This document shows positions 11,746 through 21,288 of a stretch of DNA of 22,452 nt, one piece after another. The translations under genes and the position numbers were made by a program. Origin of the DNA: a virus. How positions within the stretch are numbered: the first letter of the stretch is position 1; the number at the start of each line of letters is the position of its first letter. The stretch covers positions 1 to 22,452 of the IMG/VR virus record IMGVR_UViG_3300033153_010230. One strand, 5' to 3'. Under the pieces are notes generated by a model that was not told the DNA's origin, made no database searches, and worked only from the letters and a program-made list of their open reading frames with translations.

Positions 11746-13010
11746 CGTGGGAATCTCCTTATCTTCACGTATATTTTTCCATCAACAAAAGTACCTTGAT
11801 CTAATTCACAAGTATAGTTCACATCAAGAGTTGCGGCATCTGTGATATCCATATCAATTAGTTTTGCTGTGCCATTAAGGATATCATTTGACCAATCGTA
11901 TTTCCAAGTTGTGTTATTAAAATCATATACTGCTTTTAACACTGTGGCCTGTTGTCTGGTTACGGATCCATCTCGACCAGTTGCGAGAATTTCAGCAACA
12001 AATCCTCCATAAACTGCTCCATCCATAGTAAACATGTCCTGGGAGATCCCACCATGTGCCATGGCCAGATTAAGACTTGATTCTGATAATGACTCTCCAT
12101 ATATAGTCACTGTTCCATTTGATATCTTTATAGCTTCATCAAAAGATGCTGCGCCAACTTGCTTAGTTGAGATAACTAAATCTGTTCCTTGATTAGTATC
12201 GGTATGGTCCTCCGTTGCTTTAACTTCAATTTTAGCAACTTCAACTTCATCACCATTTTGATCGGTAGAACTAAAAGTTGTTGAACCAATCTTATCTAAA
12301 TTTAATACCTGACCGTTGCCGGATTGCCGCCTCTTGTTAATAACAACATTAGCTCCATTAATGGAATCTTCTTGAATTGTTGTTTTAATTCCTGCTGTGG
12401 AGTCGGTGGCCTGAACGTGTAGAGTTTTATCAGGAGAGGCAGTGCCAATGCCTATCTTCCCACTTGGATCAATTCTAACGGCCTCTGTGAGTGCTGAACC
12501 ATCAGTAGGAGTAGTGAGAATTGAAATGTAAGCTCCTCTCTCGGAACTGGTTACATCATCAGTTGAAATAACTCTTATCCTTGCCTGGACATAACCAACA
12601 TCACTTCCATCTCTTCCTATTAGTTCATAGTCGCCTAGAATATCTCCAATTAAAGTTTGGCCTCCACCTAATACTCTAGATTTATCCATTTGGAGTTTAG
12701 GGCCTACACCATCATCAGATTTTTTAACGATTGAGAAAGTTCCCTCTGCGTTACCAAGAACCAAGTTCCCAGTAGCAGTATTGATTTGAAACATTTCAAT
12801 GTCAGTTGTTCCGTCATACATCATCATTGAAATAAAACCACTACCAATATTTGTAGTGTCTACCCAGTAACCATACGTTTGAAGGTTTGCAGGCCTAGAA
12901 GTTCCAGAGAAACCAGACACAACTGCATCTTTAAATTCGTTTAGAAAATCTGCTAACTGGTTCCCTGACGTGACATTTGGTATTATCGTGTCCCAAATAT
13001 TTTGTGACAT
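11742..13010 (-). CDS. tail fibre / receptor-binding protein, 422 aa
   Basis: ATG 13010 follows GGAGATG. After an N-terminal helix (residues 1-32, probably for attachment) comes a YWVDTTNIGSG section, then beta-repeat sequence, including VRIDPSGKIGIGTASPDKTLHV (about 178-199). That GIGT.sP...LhV motif is the hallmark of fibre shafts, often ahead of a self-cleaving S74 chaperone domain, which I do not see here. The C-terminal part is beta-rich (TLDVNYTCELDQGTFVDGK). It lies directly downstream of the gpJ-like gene, the usual site for side fibres or receptor-binding proteins. Confidence 0.75.
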   Translation of the reverse strand: MSQNIWDTIIPNVTSGNQLADFLNEFKDAVVSGFSGTSRPANLQTYGYWVDTTNIGSGFISMMMYDGTTDIEMFQINTATGNLVLGNAEGTFSIVKKSDDGVGPKLQMDKSRVLGGGQTLIGDILGDYELIGRDGSDVGYVQARIRVISTDDVTSSERGAYISILTTPTDGSALTEAVRIDPSGKIGIGTASPDKTLHVQATDSTAGIKTTIQEDSINGANVVINKRRQSGNGQVLNLDKIGSTTFSSTDQNGDEVEVAKIEVKATEDHTDTNQGTDLVISTKQVGAASFDEAIKISNGTVTIYGESLSESSLNLAMAHGGISQDMFTMDGAVYGGFVAEILATGRDGSVTRQQATVLKAVYDFNNTTWKYDWSNDILNGTAKLIDMDITDAATLDVNYTCELDQGTFVDGKIYVKIRRFPR

Positions 13011-13027
13011 ATTTCATCTCCTTGAAA

Positions 13028-16000
13028 TCATAATATAACAGTCTGTTTTCGACCATAACCTTTGCAACTAAAATCTGCCTGCCTGGAAACTGCTACATTA
13101 TTCTTATCATAAAAGTTTATTGTAAATCCCGCTAGGGTTTTATTGCTCAATACAAAATAGTCACCTTGTTGCGCTGCATCTTGAGTAACTTGAATCGAAG
13201 GAGTAGTGCCAGGTCCAGCAAAGGCCGGATCGTAGACTACAGCAAGTCCTGGAGATGGAACTGTTAAGTTATTAAAGTCAACTGTTCTATCTGGCATATC
13301 AGCTTTTATTACTCCATCAAAAACCCTAGGCGAAATGCTTGGCTTTTTTGAAACAAGCTTAAGCCTAAATTGAAATATTCGACCTGTGAAATCTCCGATA
13401 GTAAACTTACGCCATGGTGTCCATTGATCTTGAGCACCTTCTGAAATTGGATCAATCGATGAGAGAGTTACCCAATCACTCATAACATTAAAACTCTCCG
13501 TTGATCTATAATGAGTTTCAACATCCCATTCACTAACTCTTGCACTTGTCATTAATACGACATCGGAAAGAGTTACCCAATTACTCATAATATCATCTTC
13601 AGAATAACCTTCAGCATCTATTAATGATGAAAGCCTTACTTCATGAATATCACCAAGATCAAGAAACTCACTATAGTAATAATAACCATCACTGTAGTAT
13701 TGATCAGCAAGTTGTTCTTGGAGAATTAAAGCATCTCCTAATTTAACGACCTGATCCTTACTTCCAGTAACAGTTGGGAAATCATTAGTCTCTTCAATTA
13801 CATTTAGATTAACTAGCTCTGGAATCGACGTAACAACACTTGCAGCAATGTCCGACTCATTATCATTCCAATCAACTGCTTTAATATAATAAGATCCGGT
13901 TCTAGCTTGAACACTACAAAGAGATGTGTTCCTGTCAACAATTTGAAGAGGAATAGAATTTTCCCAACTAGCAGTTAGCTTTGGAGAATATCTAATAAGG
14001 TAATGATCAATATCACAATCTGAAACCACTCTCCAATCTAACTGAAGAGTTTCATTTAGTATGTTTGCAAAGAGACCATCAATATCTGAAGGAGCAGTTG
14101 TCTTACTTGTTGGTGTCGCGGTTACGTCACTTACTTCACCAAGTGATAACTTGTTACCGTTTGATGCAACTCCAATGACCTTAAAACTATGGATGCTTTC
14201 AAGGTCATTTTCATTAACAGCATAAGTATATTCTGTGAGTGTGGAATAATCTATTAACTCATAACCTCTTCCAGAATCAACATAGATTTCATAAGTCTCA
14301 ACAACCCCACCATCAGGAGTTCCCCAATCTAACTTAACCGTATAAAGATATTGGCCAGCATTGCACGTCCAAGTATTACTTAGAACTGTCAAGTTTGTGA
14401 CTTCAGTTGGGGGAGCAACTTCTGTATCAACTGAGATTGAAATCTGTGGAGAATAAGCTGGTAACTCTCCAGTTGATTCAGCATCATAAATTGCATCTGC
14501 TTTTTCAACTAATTGTAACTGAGCACTTAAATCATCATTTGGTTGAATCGCTCTTACTAAACATTCAATTGTTATATTATCAACTTCCCCCCAAATTAAC
14601 AGATCACCAATACCAGGGACTATTCCATCTACTGTTGCAGTAGTTGATGATGTGATAGTCATTGTATCAGTTACAATTACACCAGTGTTTGAATTCCTAA
14701 ATGTATAACCATAATCAACTCCACCTTCAGTTATAAAACCATCATCTATTTCAATATTACTTCCAGCAACGTCCTTGACTCTCGCAGGCCTTCCACCAGC
14801 TTTCATTACATCGTATTGAACTAAAACAAAATCACCTCTAGTACAAACAAGGTTTTCAAAGTCTGCTGTGATAGTTATGTTCTCTTGACGAAGCTTTGCC
14901 TGAGCTAACATATAGCGGCCATATCGCCATGCCTGTTCTTCATTAGTGCAAGCAAAGGTATCTAACTCTTCAAACTCAGTCGCAGTAAGAGAAGTATAAC
15001 CGTCAACATAAACATCGGTTTCTCTTATAGACCAATCTTCATTCCCATCAACATATTTAACTTTAAAACCATGAGGCATATCAGCATAGTTCCTTGATGA
15101 GTTAAAGTTAACAGAGTTCCTTGGAGTAAATACCTGAACCGGAACAGTTTTTAATTTATCGATCAGCACTCCATATCTGCCATTGATAATATTGAGTGAT
15201 GCCTGAGCAGAAGAAGTAACTTGATTGATTAATGTTTGAAGAGTTGCATTGTAATCTAATACAAAACAACTTTTAAATCTTGGTTGTTCAAATACTTTAG
15301 TCGGTGGTGGAGTTGGAATCTCAGAGCAAAAGGTTGACCACTCTAAAATGGAATCAGTGTCAAGTCTTGATTTATCTATTTTTCTTTTATTCAACTCTCC
15401 AGTTAATAGATCAGCAAATACCCACGCAGGATTTGAAGTCTCTTCCAGGTTCCAGGAGGTTCCATCGTAAACACTAAGAACAGATGAACATATTCCTGAT
15501 AAATTATTAATTGTTCCATTTAACTGATCAGTCGCTTTAATCCTTAACTCTAGAAACACATGACGGTTTGTTGTAGCAAGTGGATTTCGATCAAACCTAG
15601 TTGTCATCGATGCCCAAACCATCTCATCTCTTATTTGAAATGTATGTCCACCATAAGACCTCGTTCTAGTTATTCTTATCTTAACTTGGTCTATTGACTT
15701 TGGAGTGAAGCGAAGAGATCCATAAACAAGTTCAGCAGAGTTGCCAATAATAGTTACGATTCCACTTGTACTTCTTGAAAGGTTAAACACGTCTCTTGGT
15801 GATGGAGTTGCGTTAATAGCAGTATAAACACTAAACTCAAGCTTAAAGGTATCTTCAAATACTCCAATGTTGTAAGGAAGACCATTATAAAGAGTATAAG
15901 TGTAATGAGTAGCATCGAAGACTGTTCTTGTTTTAATCTTGCCAACAATTGTTCCACCGTAAGTAACATAATCATTTGCGTTTATATATCTTGAAGAAAC

Positions 16001-17278
16001 GAAAGTCGTAGATCCACTAGGTAGACCATAGTAATTTGTATAATAAGTAACATTTTCAGTCTCACCATAAAGGCCAACTTCATTTGAAGTTCTTGGAGTT
16101 GTACGCAATATAGTATAATTATTATAAAGCATATTAAATGATGAGTTTCTAACAAGCGGATACATTGGAACAGATTGATTACTAACCCCCGTGATATCAC
16201 CAACCGACGACCAGCTTTCAACATAGTTTTCATCATTAAATGCTTGCCAATTCTCAGTTCCTTCTTCAGCAAACTGAACACTAAGCTCTACAGTTCTATC
16301 TGCCCTTGAACCATTAGTTGCATAAGTTGTAAGGCCTCCAGGGAAGGCGACCATTACAGTGATCTCTTGCCTATCACCATCACCACCATCATCTGCTGAA
16401 CGAGTTGTTTGATACTCAGAAGGATCTGCACCTACATCATTTTCATTAACATTTAAAGTAGCTGAAACATCTATCTGATTAACATCACCTTTATAGTATT
16501 CAAAAGTTTTACTTAGATCTTTATCCCAATCACCAACATCAATATCAGGACGATTAGGATCTACAAATCTATAATAAGCATTAAAATAATCATTGAAAGA
16601 AGTATCACCAATTTTGATATCAGAGACATTAAGCGGCCCATATCCAAAGTCATAGATTCCATAAAAGTATTGAACTATCTCACCATTATCATCTGTTTCT
16701 AATTCTGTATATGGATTAGCAGCAACGATTGGAAACATTCGATGAGTTCCGTAAACCTTTGGGACCGTTCCATACTTATTTGTTTTGTTTGACTGGCCAG
16801 TAATTGCATACATCTGTGAATCAGAGTAATCATAATTAGTAGCAGTTCCACCGATGCCAGCATCAGGAGGAGGTATCAAGGCATTAACAAGAAGAGTTGT
16901 TCCAATAGCAGCACCAACTCTAATGCCAATAGCAGCGGCCATACCCCAACCACCACCAGCAGCGAGGCCACCAGTGTAAGCTGTGGCAACTGCGATAGCG
17001 GCAATGATTGCTACTTGACCTAGTATCTGGCCGAAGTCTCCACCTTTAGGAGTTATCGCTATTAGAACCTGAGAATCACTACTTGGAATAGTATAAGTCC
17101 ACAACTCTCTATCAATGATGTAACCATCAACAAGTATTTCAAAATATTCTTTTAACTTATCATCATTATACTCAAAGGTTTCCCACACACGATCAAAAGT
17201 TTCCTGGAGGTTTTCAGTTCCAACCCTTTCGATTTCGATCTCTTTAGAATTTAGTGCGCTTTGTCTAAATTTGATCAT
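13028..17278 (-). CDS. gpJ-like central tail-tip / host-specificity protein, 1416 aa
   Basis: In lambda-like phages this protein forms the tail tip hub and central fibre and contacts the receptor. Near the N-terminus (about 80-137) is the hydrophobic Gly/Ala helix region (GQVAIIAAIAVATAYTGG onwards) followed by NALIPPP, and then the NKYGTVPKVYGTHRMFP segment typical of J proteins. A hub region follows. Two fibronectin type III-like domains lie at about 956-1055 and 1060-1150. Near the C-terminus a duplicated piece (MSNWVTLS and MSDWVTLS) marks two beta modules. Shine-Dalgarno AAGGAT precedes ATG 17278; it overlaps the NlpC/P60 gene by 14 bp, as expected for K then J. Confidence 0.88.
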   Translation of the reverse strand: MIKFRQSALNSKEIEIERVGTENLQETFDRVWETFEYNDDKLKEYFEILVDGYIIDRELWTYTIPSSDSQVLIAITPKGGDFGQILGQVAIIAAIAVATAYTGGLAAGGGWGMAAAIGIRVGAAIGTTLLVNALIPPPDAGIGGTATNYDYSDSQMYAITGQSNKTNKYGTVPKVYGTHRMFPIVAANPYTELETDDNGEIVQYFYGIYDFGYGPLNVSDIKIGDTSFNDYFNAYYRFVDPNRPDIDVGDWDKDLSKTFEYYKGDVNQIDVSATLNVNENDVGADPSEYQTTRSADDGGDGDRQEITVMVAFPGGLTTYATNGSRADRTVELSVQFAEEGTENWQAFNDENYVESWSSVGDITGVSNQSVPMYPLVRNSSFNMLYNNYTILRTTPRTSNEVGLYGETENVTYYTNYYGLPSGSTTFVSSRYINANDYVTYGGTIVGKIKTRTVFDATHYTYTLYNGLPYNIGVFEDTFKLEFSVYTAINATPSPRDVFNLSRSTSGIVTIIGNSAELVYGSLRFTPKSIDQVKIRITRTRSYGGHTFQIRDEMVWASMTTRFDRNPLATTNRHVFLELRIKATDQLNGTINNLSGICSSVLSVYDGTSWNLEETSNPAWVFADLLTGELNKRKIDKSRLDTDSILEWSTFCSEIPTPPPTKVFEQPRFKSCFVLDYNATLQTLINQVTSSAQASLNIINGRYGVLIDKLKTVPVQVFTPRNSVNFNSSRNYADMPHGFKVKYVDGNEDWSIRETDVYVDGYTSLTATEFEELDTFACTNEEQAWRYGRYMLAQAKLRQENITITADFENLVCTRGDFVLVQYDVMKAGGRPARVKDVAGSNIEIDDGFITEGGVDYGYTFRNSNTGVIVTDTMTITSSTTATVDGIVPGIGDLLIWGEVDNITIECLVRAIQPNDDLSAQLQLVEKADAIYDAESTGELPAYSPQISISVDTEVAPPTEVTNLTVLSNTWTCNAGQYLYTVKLDWGTPDGGVVETYEIYVDSGRGYELIDYSTLTEYTYAVNENDLESIHSFKVIGVASNGNKLSLGEVSDVTATPTSKTTAPSDIDGLFANILNETLQLDWRVVSDCDIDHYLIRYSPKLTASWENSIPLQIVDRNTSLCSVQARTGSYYIKAVDWNDNESDIAASVVTSIPELVNLNVIEETNDFPTVTGSKDQVVKLGDALILQEQLADQYYSDGYYYYSEFLDLGDIHEVRLSSLIDAEGYSEDDIMSNWVTLSDVVLMTSARVSEWDVETHYRSTESFNVMSDWVTLSSIDPISEGAQDQWTPWRKFTIGDFTGRIFQFRLKLVSKKPSISPRVFDGVIKADMPDRTVDFNNLTVPSPGLAVVYDPAFAGPGTTPSIQVTQDAAQQGDYFVLSNKTLAGFTINFYDKNNVAVSRQADFSCKGYGRKQTVIL

Positions 17279-17654
17279 GTCTAAAATATCCTTCTATTCT
17301 TTTTTCCCATTTTGCCAGCTTATCGATAACACATCCAGTTTTTTCCATAGTGTGCAAGAAAGAACCTCCATTGATATAAATACCAATGTGAGAAGAGATC
17401 CCGTTAATTCTAAACACTATTATATCTCCAAAGCCTGGAGAGTTAACTTGTTTAAATTTTTGCTTTTCAATTTCAATTAATCGTGAAACGTTTTTCTTAT
17501 CACTGGGATCATCATAAACGATGGCATCAAGATCAAGCATCATGATCTTACGATAGAATAATTTTGTAATCTCCCAGCAATCAAAAGCTGAATAAGGTAA
17601 ACCTATCAACTCAAGTAAAGAGGCCTGGGAAATTGGTTGGTGTGTATTTTTCAC
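17265..17654 (-). CDS. tail-tip NlpC/P60 hydrolase (lambda gpK-like), GTG start
   Basis: In lambda-type tails gpK carries an NlpC/P60 domain and is needed for tail-tip assembly, perhaps helping wall penetration. This 129-residue version keeps LIGLPYSAFDCWEITKLFY with catalytic C26, SSHIGIYI with H89 and a third His in FLHTME (H101). It lacks the N-terminal JAB metallopeptidase domain of full-length gpK. The GTG start gives a 44-bp overlap with the DUF1833 gene; the Shine-Dalgarno is weak, so a coupled start is likely. Its place just before the gpJ gene supports the tail role. Confidence 0.85.
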   Translation of the reverse strand: MKNTHQPISQASLLELIGLPYSAFDCWEITKLFYRKIMMLDLDAIVYDDPSDKKNVSRLIEIEKQKFKQVNSPGFGDIIVFRINGISSHIGIYINGGSFLHTMEKTGCVIDKLAKWEKRIEGYFRHDQI

Positions 17655-18081
17655 CTGTCATCTCAGTGTTTAAAAAGTCATCCATAAATAGTCTAGCACT
17701 AACTGACGTTTGATTATAACTAACGTCTTTTATCTTTAACTCTCCAACTTCAATCTCAACAAAATCTGGATCTGAAGCTAGAATCATTTCAATAGTAACA
17801 TCAATATAATCAGTAACCGTTCTGATCTCATCGATAAGTTCTAATGAAACATTATCAAAATTAATTTGAACTTCTCTTAACGACTCTCCATCATCTGTAG
17901 GGAGAGTGATCTTCATAGGGAAAGCTGAATATAGATTTCCTCTTGAAGTTATATCTTCAACATTGTTAACAAAGCGAAGAGTTGAGAAAGAAGAATGGGT
18001 AAGAGTAACTAACATTAAAAAAGGATCATCAGATTCCTGGAAGAACAATTGAGCTAATGCATTATTGGAAAGTGTTCTCAT
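17611..18081 (-). CDS. DUF1833-like tail protein (gpL position)
   Basis: The 156-residue protein opens MRTLSNNALAQLFFQESDDP and continues with LMLVTLTHSSFSTLRFVNN and a beta-rich core, the pattern of DUF1833 tail proteins. It occupies the place of lambda gpL, between the gpM-like and gpK-like genes, and probably forms part of the distal tail ring. Unlike lambda gpL, which binds an Fe-S cluster through cysteines, it has no cysteine at all. ATGA overlap with the upstream gene. Confidence 0.78.
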   Translation of the reverse strand: MRTLSNNALAQLFFQESDDPFLMLVTLTHSSFSTLRFVNNVEDITSRGNLYSAFPMKITLPTDDGESLREVQINFDNVSLELIDEIRTVTDYIDVTIEMILASDPDFVEIEVGELKIKDVSYNQTSVSARLFMDDFLNTEMTGEKYTPTNFPGLFT

Positions 18082-18299
18082 TTAAACTCTCCAAACATCC
18101 ATAGGTATAACGCTGATAGGTATGAACCTTTATAAATAAAGAAACTAAACTCTTCTACAAACATCGCTTCTATGGGAGCAATCACCCATAGGTAAGGGTA
18201 GGACCAGAAGCCTCGAAGCTCACATATGCCATCCTCGACAACCCGAAATTCCATAGGAAGACCACAAATAATACATTTGCCCCAATCGTCCTGCATCAC
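18078..18299 (-). CDS. small CxxC protein inside the tail module, 73 aa
   Basis: The start MMQDDWGKCIICGLPMEFRV gives one CIIC knuckle (C9, C12), with a third Cys at position 26. The rest is aromatic and hydrophobic (LRGFWSYPYLWVIAPIEAMF, then FFIYKGSYLSALYLW), perhaps membrane-associated or buried in the tail. It overlaps both neighbours by four bases and is thus cotranslated with tail-tip genes. Not recognised; no lambda counterpart. Confidence 0.65.
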   Translation of the reverse strand: MMQDDWGKCIICGLPMEFRVVEDGICELRGFWSYPYLWVIAPIEAMFVEEFSFFIYKGSYLSALYLWMFGEFK

Positions 18300-18481
18300 A
18301 CCTCATCCTTAATTATGTTCATTATTTCTCTTTTTGATTTTTGTCTCTCAGCTTTTTTGTTAATAACTTTCTTAAAATGAGCATCGCAAAGTGAACACCA
18401 AACACCTTTGTTGTATTTTTGACCATAGGCCAAATGTTTTGGTCTCTTTTCATTTTTGCAAGTCAAGGCATTTCCTCCCAT
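18296..18481 (-). CDS. small basic zinc-ribbon-like protein inside the tail module, 61 aa
   Basis: The sequence has C8 in NALTCKNEKRPKHL, then VWCSLCDAHFKK (C29, C32, H35) and a lysine/arginine-rich helix to the end. Three Cys and a His could bind one zinc ion. The basic tail suggests nucleic acid or acidic protein contact. It starts within the last 19 bp of the gpM-like gene and overlaps the next gene by four bases. Function unknown. Confidence 0.65.
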   Translation of the reverse strand: MGGNALTCKNEKRPKHLAYGQKYNKGVWCSLCDAHFKKVINKKAERQKSKREIMNIIKDEV

Positions 18482-18816
18482 TGAAAGTTCAATCTAAATA
18501 TTCTGCCGCCTAGTGGTGTAATTGATGGTTCCTTAATAAAACGGAACTCACTTTCAACCCCTGTCATGGGATGGTCATAATTAAAAGTTTTGACTCCTCC
18601 CGATAATGTTGTTTTAAAGAAACTTGAAAAAGTTAAATAATCATCATAGTCCATATTAATGGTACATGAAAATTTATCAATACCTTTCGTAAATCTCTGC
18701 CTTACTTTCTCAGGGCCAACATCCATTTTTGATCTAATAATTACCGAACCAAACTCTTGAGTAAACCCAGTTTGATTTAGTAAATCCTGAAGTGCTGATG
18801 GAAATACCTCTGCCAT
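18463..18816 (-). CDS. gpM-like minor tail protein, 117 aa
   Basis: The pattern is an N-terminal region, a segment VGPEKVRQRFTKGIDKFSC, a strand-helix part ending in FFKTTLSGGVKTFNYDHPMTG, and RFIKEPSITPLGGRIFRL with a final W. This 'RRR.T....F...F....L..GA..F....P..G....RF...P' plan is typical of the small minor tail proteins that follow the tape measure gene and form the ring between tube and tip. ATG overlaps the tape measure stop by one base (TAATG). Confidence 0.78.
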   Translation of the reverse strand: MAEVFPSALQDLLNQTGFTQEFGSVIIRSKMDVGPEKVRQRFTKGIDKFSCTINMDYDDYLTFSSFFKTTLSGGVKTFNYDHPMTGVESEFRFIKEPSITPLGGRIFRLNFQWEEMP

Positions 18817-20978
18817 TATCTTCCTTTCCTTGTTACGCCATAAACTTCTCTAAAGGTTCGATCAAACCTTCCATCGCCTATAGCTCTTTTAACTTTATCT
18901 ACTACCAATACATCAATTTGAGTTTCACCATTAGGCCCCACACTCTCTTGAGTTTCAGTTGTTGTTCCACTTGAATTATTAATTACATTAACAACTGTTG
19001 AGCTTCCACTTGATGCAACTCCAAGCTTTCCGTTTGCTCCTCTTGTTAATGGCAGTATGGCCTCTGGTCCGGCCTCCCCCATAAGTCCTGCACCGTTGGC
19101 CATTGGAAAAAGGGTAGGGCCGCCGACAACCCCACCCGAAGCGAAAGGTATTACATTTCCTCCGTGAAAGGCGTTACCTTTTGCTGATACATTTGCAAAT
19201 TGAGCACCAGTAGATGTTGTCGATACAGCAGTTGTAAACCCACCACCTCCGGAAGAGAATAGACCGCCAAGTGCTCCTCCTAATGGGCGAACGATTGCTT
19301 GTCTTACTGCAATTCTTGCTAGATCATCTAATATAGAGTTAGTCAATTCTCTGAAACTAAACTTTCCTTCTCTAACAAAAGAGACTAACTGATCTTCTAA
19401 TCCCTTAAATGCTGATCCAATAGACCTTGCGATATCACCAGCGAATGTTCCAAGGCTAGAGCGAAGAGAATTTATACCTGATTCTAATCCGGCCATGGCC
19501 TGCTCGCCTAAGTTCATTTTATCAAAGGCTTCAGGTATTTTTAATAATTGTTGATTGTATTCAAAGACTGAAATTTTTCCTTCGTTCATTTTAACAGTCA
19601 GTTCATTTATTTTAATTCTTTCAAGTGCTGATGAATAAGCTTCAGCATCAATTGCTCCTGATCTAAACTGAGCATTCAATGCTGCAAGAGGATTTGCCTT
19701 TCCACCTTTAGTCGACACACTCAAGTTCTTCATTGAAGCTTCAATGCGATCAAGAATATTTTCAGTTTTTTTCTTTTTCTCTAATTTCTTGATCGCCAAT
19801 TCAAGATTAGTTATCTCTTGTGTTGTTTTTGCAATTTTTGCAATCGTATCTGGCTTTATAACTGGATCTATTTTCATGCCAGCAAGTTCTTTGAAAAAGT
19901 TTATAAACTTAGTATCAATACTATCTCTCCAGGCAAAAAACTCCTGCACAGGTCTGACCAAGTACTTCTTCCAGGCAAGTTCCATTTTCAATAAAGATCC
20001 TTCCCAGTCAAGAGCAAGAGCACCTATCAGTGTCCCCACTACAATCAAAGCAGCACCGATACCTGTAGCTGCCAAAGAAAAAGAAAATGCTTTAAATGCC
20101 AAGATCATGCTCGGTATCGCTCTACCTACGACTAATGTTGTTAAGGCAATAAAGGCAATTCCTATGGTTTCAAGGTTATCAATAAGTCCTTTTGTGAATG
20201 CTTCGAAAGCTCTAGACAAACCGAATTCTTGATTCAATTTATGGATCTTAATTCTTAGAGTATCAATAAGGATGATAGTTGATTGCTCAAAAGTTGTTCC
20301 AAGATTTCCTGCATCTTTTTCTATCTGCTGAAAATTTGATGATAAAGCTCCAAGAACTTTTTCGTTAGTTAATTTACCTTGTTCACCAAGAAGCTTTAAC
20401 TCTCCTTTTGTAACACCAAGAGATTCAGCAAGAAGTCCAGATACTTTTGCGTTTGATAACATAACGGCCCGAAGTTCTTGTCCCTGTAATCTTCCAAGTG
20501 ATAAGGCTTGAGTAAATTGCAAAAATGTGGAAGCAGCTTCTTGAGCACTCGCTCCTGATAGTCTTAATGTTTGTTGTAGGGTTTGGGTAATACCAAGCAT
20601 CTGATCCATCGAGAGACCAGTTCCAGCGGTAGCAATTGCAACTCTGTTAAAGCCTTCTGCAATAGTATCGATTGAAGACCTGGTATGACGTGCGACAACT
20701 GCAATGTCATCCATTATCTCCGCTGCTTTCTCCCCAGAACCAGCGAAGACTGAAATTCGATCTTGTAATAATTGAAAAGTATCAGCAGTTCGAACTAAAG
20801 TTCTAATACCTATCGCAGCAATAAAACCTTTAAAGGCAAGTGCGGCACTACTTAATCCAGATGCCATCTTTTTAGTGCTGCGATTGACACTCCCCATTTG
20901 CGTGGCAAGTTTCTTTAGGTCTTTATCGCCCTTAACTCTGACATCAACTATTATTACACGTTTCTGCTTATCGACCAT
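18816..20978 (-). CDS. tail tape measure protein, 720 aa
   Basis: The protein sets tail length and leaves the tail during DNA injection. The N-terminal part has the tape measure domain: LVRTADTFQLLQDRISVFAG, then ASAQEAASTFLQFTQALSLG and LQGQELRAVM (about 60-175). Hydrophobic helices at about 265-325 (for example IGIAFIALTTLVVG) may cross the host membrane, then a coiled coil (about 385-420) and a Gly-rich end with the GEAGPEAILPL motif typical of lambda-type tape measures. At about 0.15 nm per residue the tail would be close to 105 nm if uncleaved. AGAGGAAA precedes ATG 20978 inside the frameshift frame. Confidence 0.9.
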   Translation of the reverse strand: MVDKQKRVIIVDVRVKGDKDLKKLATQMGSVNRSTKKMASGLSSAALAFKGFIAAIGIRTLVRTADTFQLLQDRISVFAGSGEKAAEIMDDIAVVARHTRSSIDTIAEGFNRVAIATAGTGLSMDQMLGITQTLQQTLRLSGASAQEAASTFLQFTQALSLGRLQGQELRAVMLSNAKVSGLLAESLGVTKGELKLLGEQGKLTNEKVLGALSSNFQQIEKDAGNLGTTFEQSTIILIDTLRIKIHKLNQEFGLSRAFEAFTKGLIDNLETIGIAFIALTTLVVGRAIPSMILAFKAFSFSLAATGIGAALIVVGTLIGALALDWEGSLLKMELAWKKYLVRPVQEFFAWRDSIDTKFINFFKELAGMKIDPVIKPDTIAKIAKTTQEITNLELAIKKLEKKKKTENILDRIEASMKNLSVSTKGGKANPLAALNAQFRSGAIDAEAYSSALERIKINELTVKMNEGKISVFEYNQQLLKIPEAFDKMNLGEQAMAGLESGINSLRSSLGTFAGDIARSIGSAFKGLEDQLVSFVREGKFSFRELTNSILDDLARIAVRQAIVRPLGGALGGLFSSGGGGFTTAVSTTSTGAQFANVSAKGNAFHGGNVIPFASGGVVGGPTLFPMANGAGLMGEAGPEAILPLTRGANGKLGVASSGSSTVVNVINNSSGTTTETQESVGPNGETQIDVLVVDKVKRAIGDGRFDRTFREVYGVTRKGR

Positions 20979-21288
20979 GTTTCCTCTCTTCTTTTCCGTG
21001 ATGCTCTAGGTAAACATTATCAAGTTTTCTCATTAAATAAAGAAAATCATCAAAATCATCTATATCGTAAATTGTAGCAAATTCTGAGATAGAAGTGAAA
21101 GGAATTGGTGCAACACTCATTGTGCTGCGACAAGTATTTAATTCAAAGAAGCTTTCAACATAAAAAACGAAAGGCCCTAGCTCTGGTTCCAGGTCCTTCT
21201 CTTTTAATTGCTCCTTCGCCTGTAGTATTGCATAAGAAGCTTCTCGCCCTTCCCAGTTAAGATTCCAAGAAAGCCAAGAAGCTAAGAG
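20968..21288 (-). CDS. T-frame of the tail assembly chaperone (reached by -1 frameshift)
   Basis: After the G-frame, the -1 frame is open for 106 codons from CTC at 21288 to TAA at 20968-20970, starting LLASWLSWNLNWEGRE and ending HHGKEERKHGR. It has no ATG, GTG or TTG before residue 57 and a TAA in this frame at 21310-21312, so it cannot be started independently as a full domain and must be expressed by the shift at GGGAAAC. In lambda the gpG-T fusion bridges tape measure and tail tube proteins during assembly. The fusion here would have 237 residues. Confidence 0.85.
   Translation of the reverse strand, partial: LLASWLSWNLNWEGREASYAILQAKEQLKEKDLEPELGPFVFYVESFFELNTCRSTMSVAPIPFTSISEFATIYDIDDFDDFLYLMRKLDNVYLEHHGKEERKHGR

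Noticed and set aside
11742-13010. S74 endosialidase-type chaperone domain at the end of the fibre
   Set aside because: The GIGT.SP shaft motif is present, but the C-terminal residues lack the conserved S74 pattern and the section after the motif is a different beta domain.
15754-16281. Two leucine-rich minus-strand frames (73 and 99 codons) inside the gpJ-like gene
   Set aside because: They are out-of-frame shadows of beta-rich, T-rich codons and lack Shine-Dalgarno sequences.
19744-20232. 162-codon plus-strand frame inside the tape measure gene
   Set aside because: The tape measure reading has clear domain motifs and helical periodicity; this frame has no start signal and is antisense.
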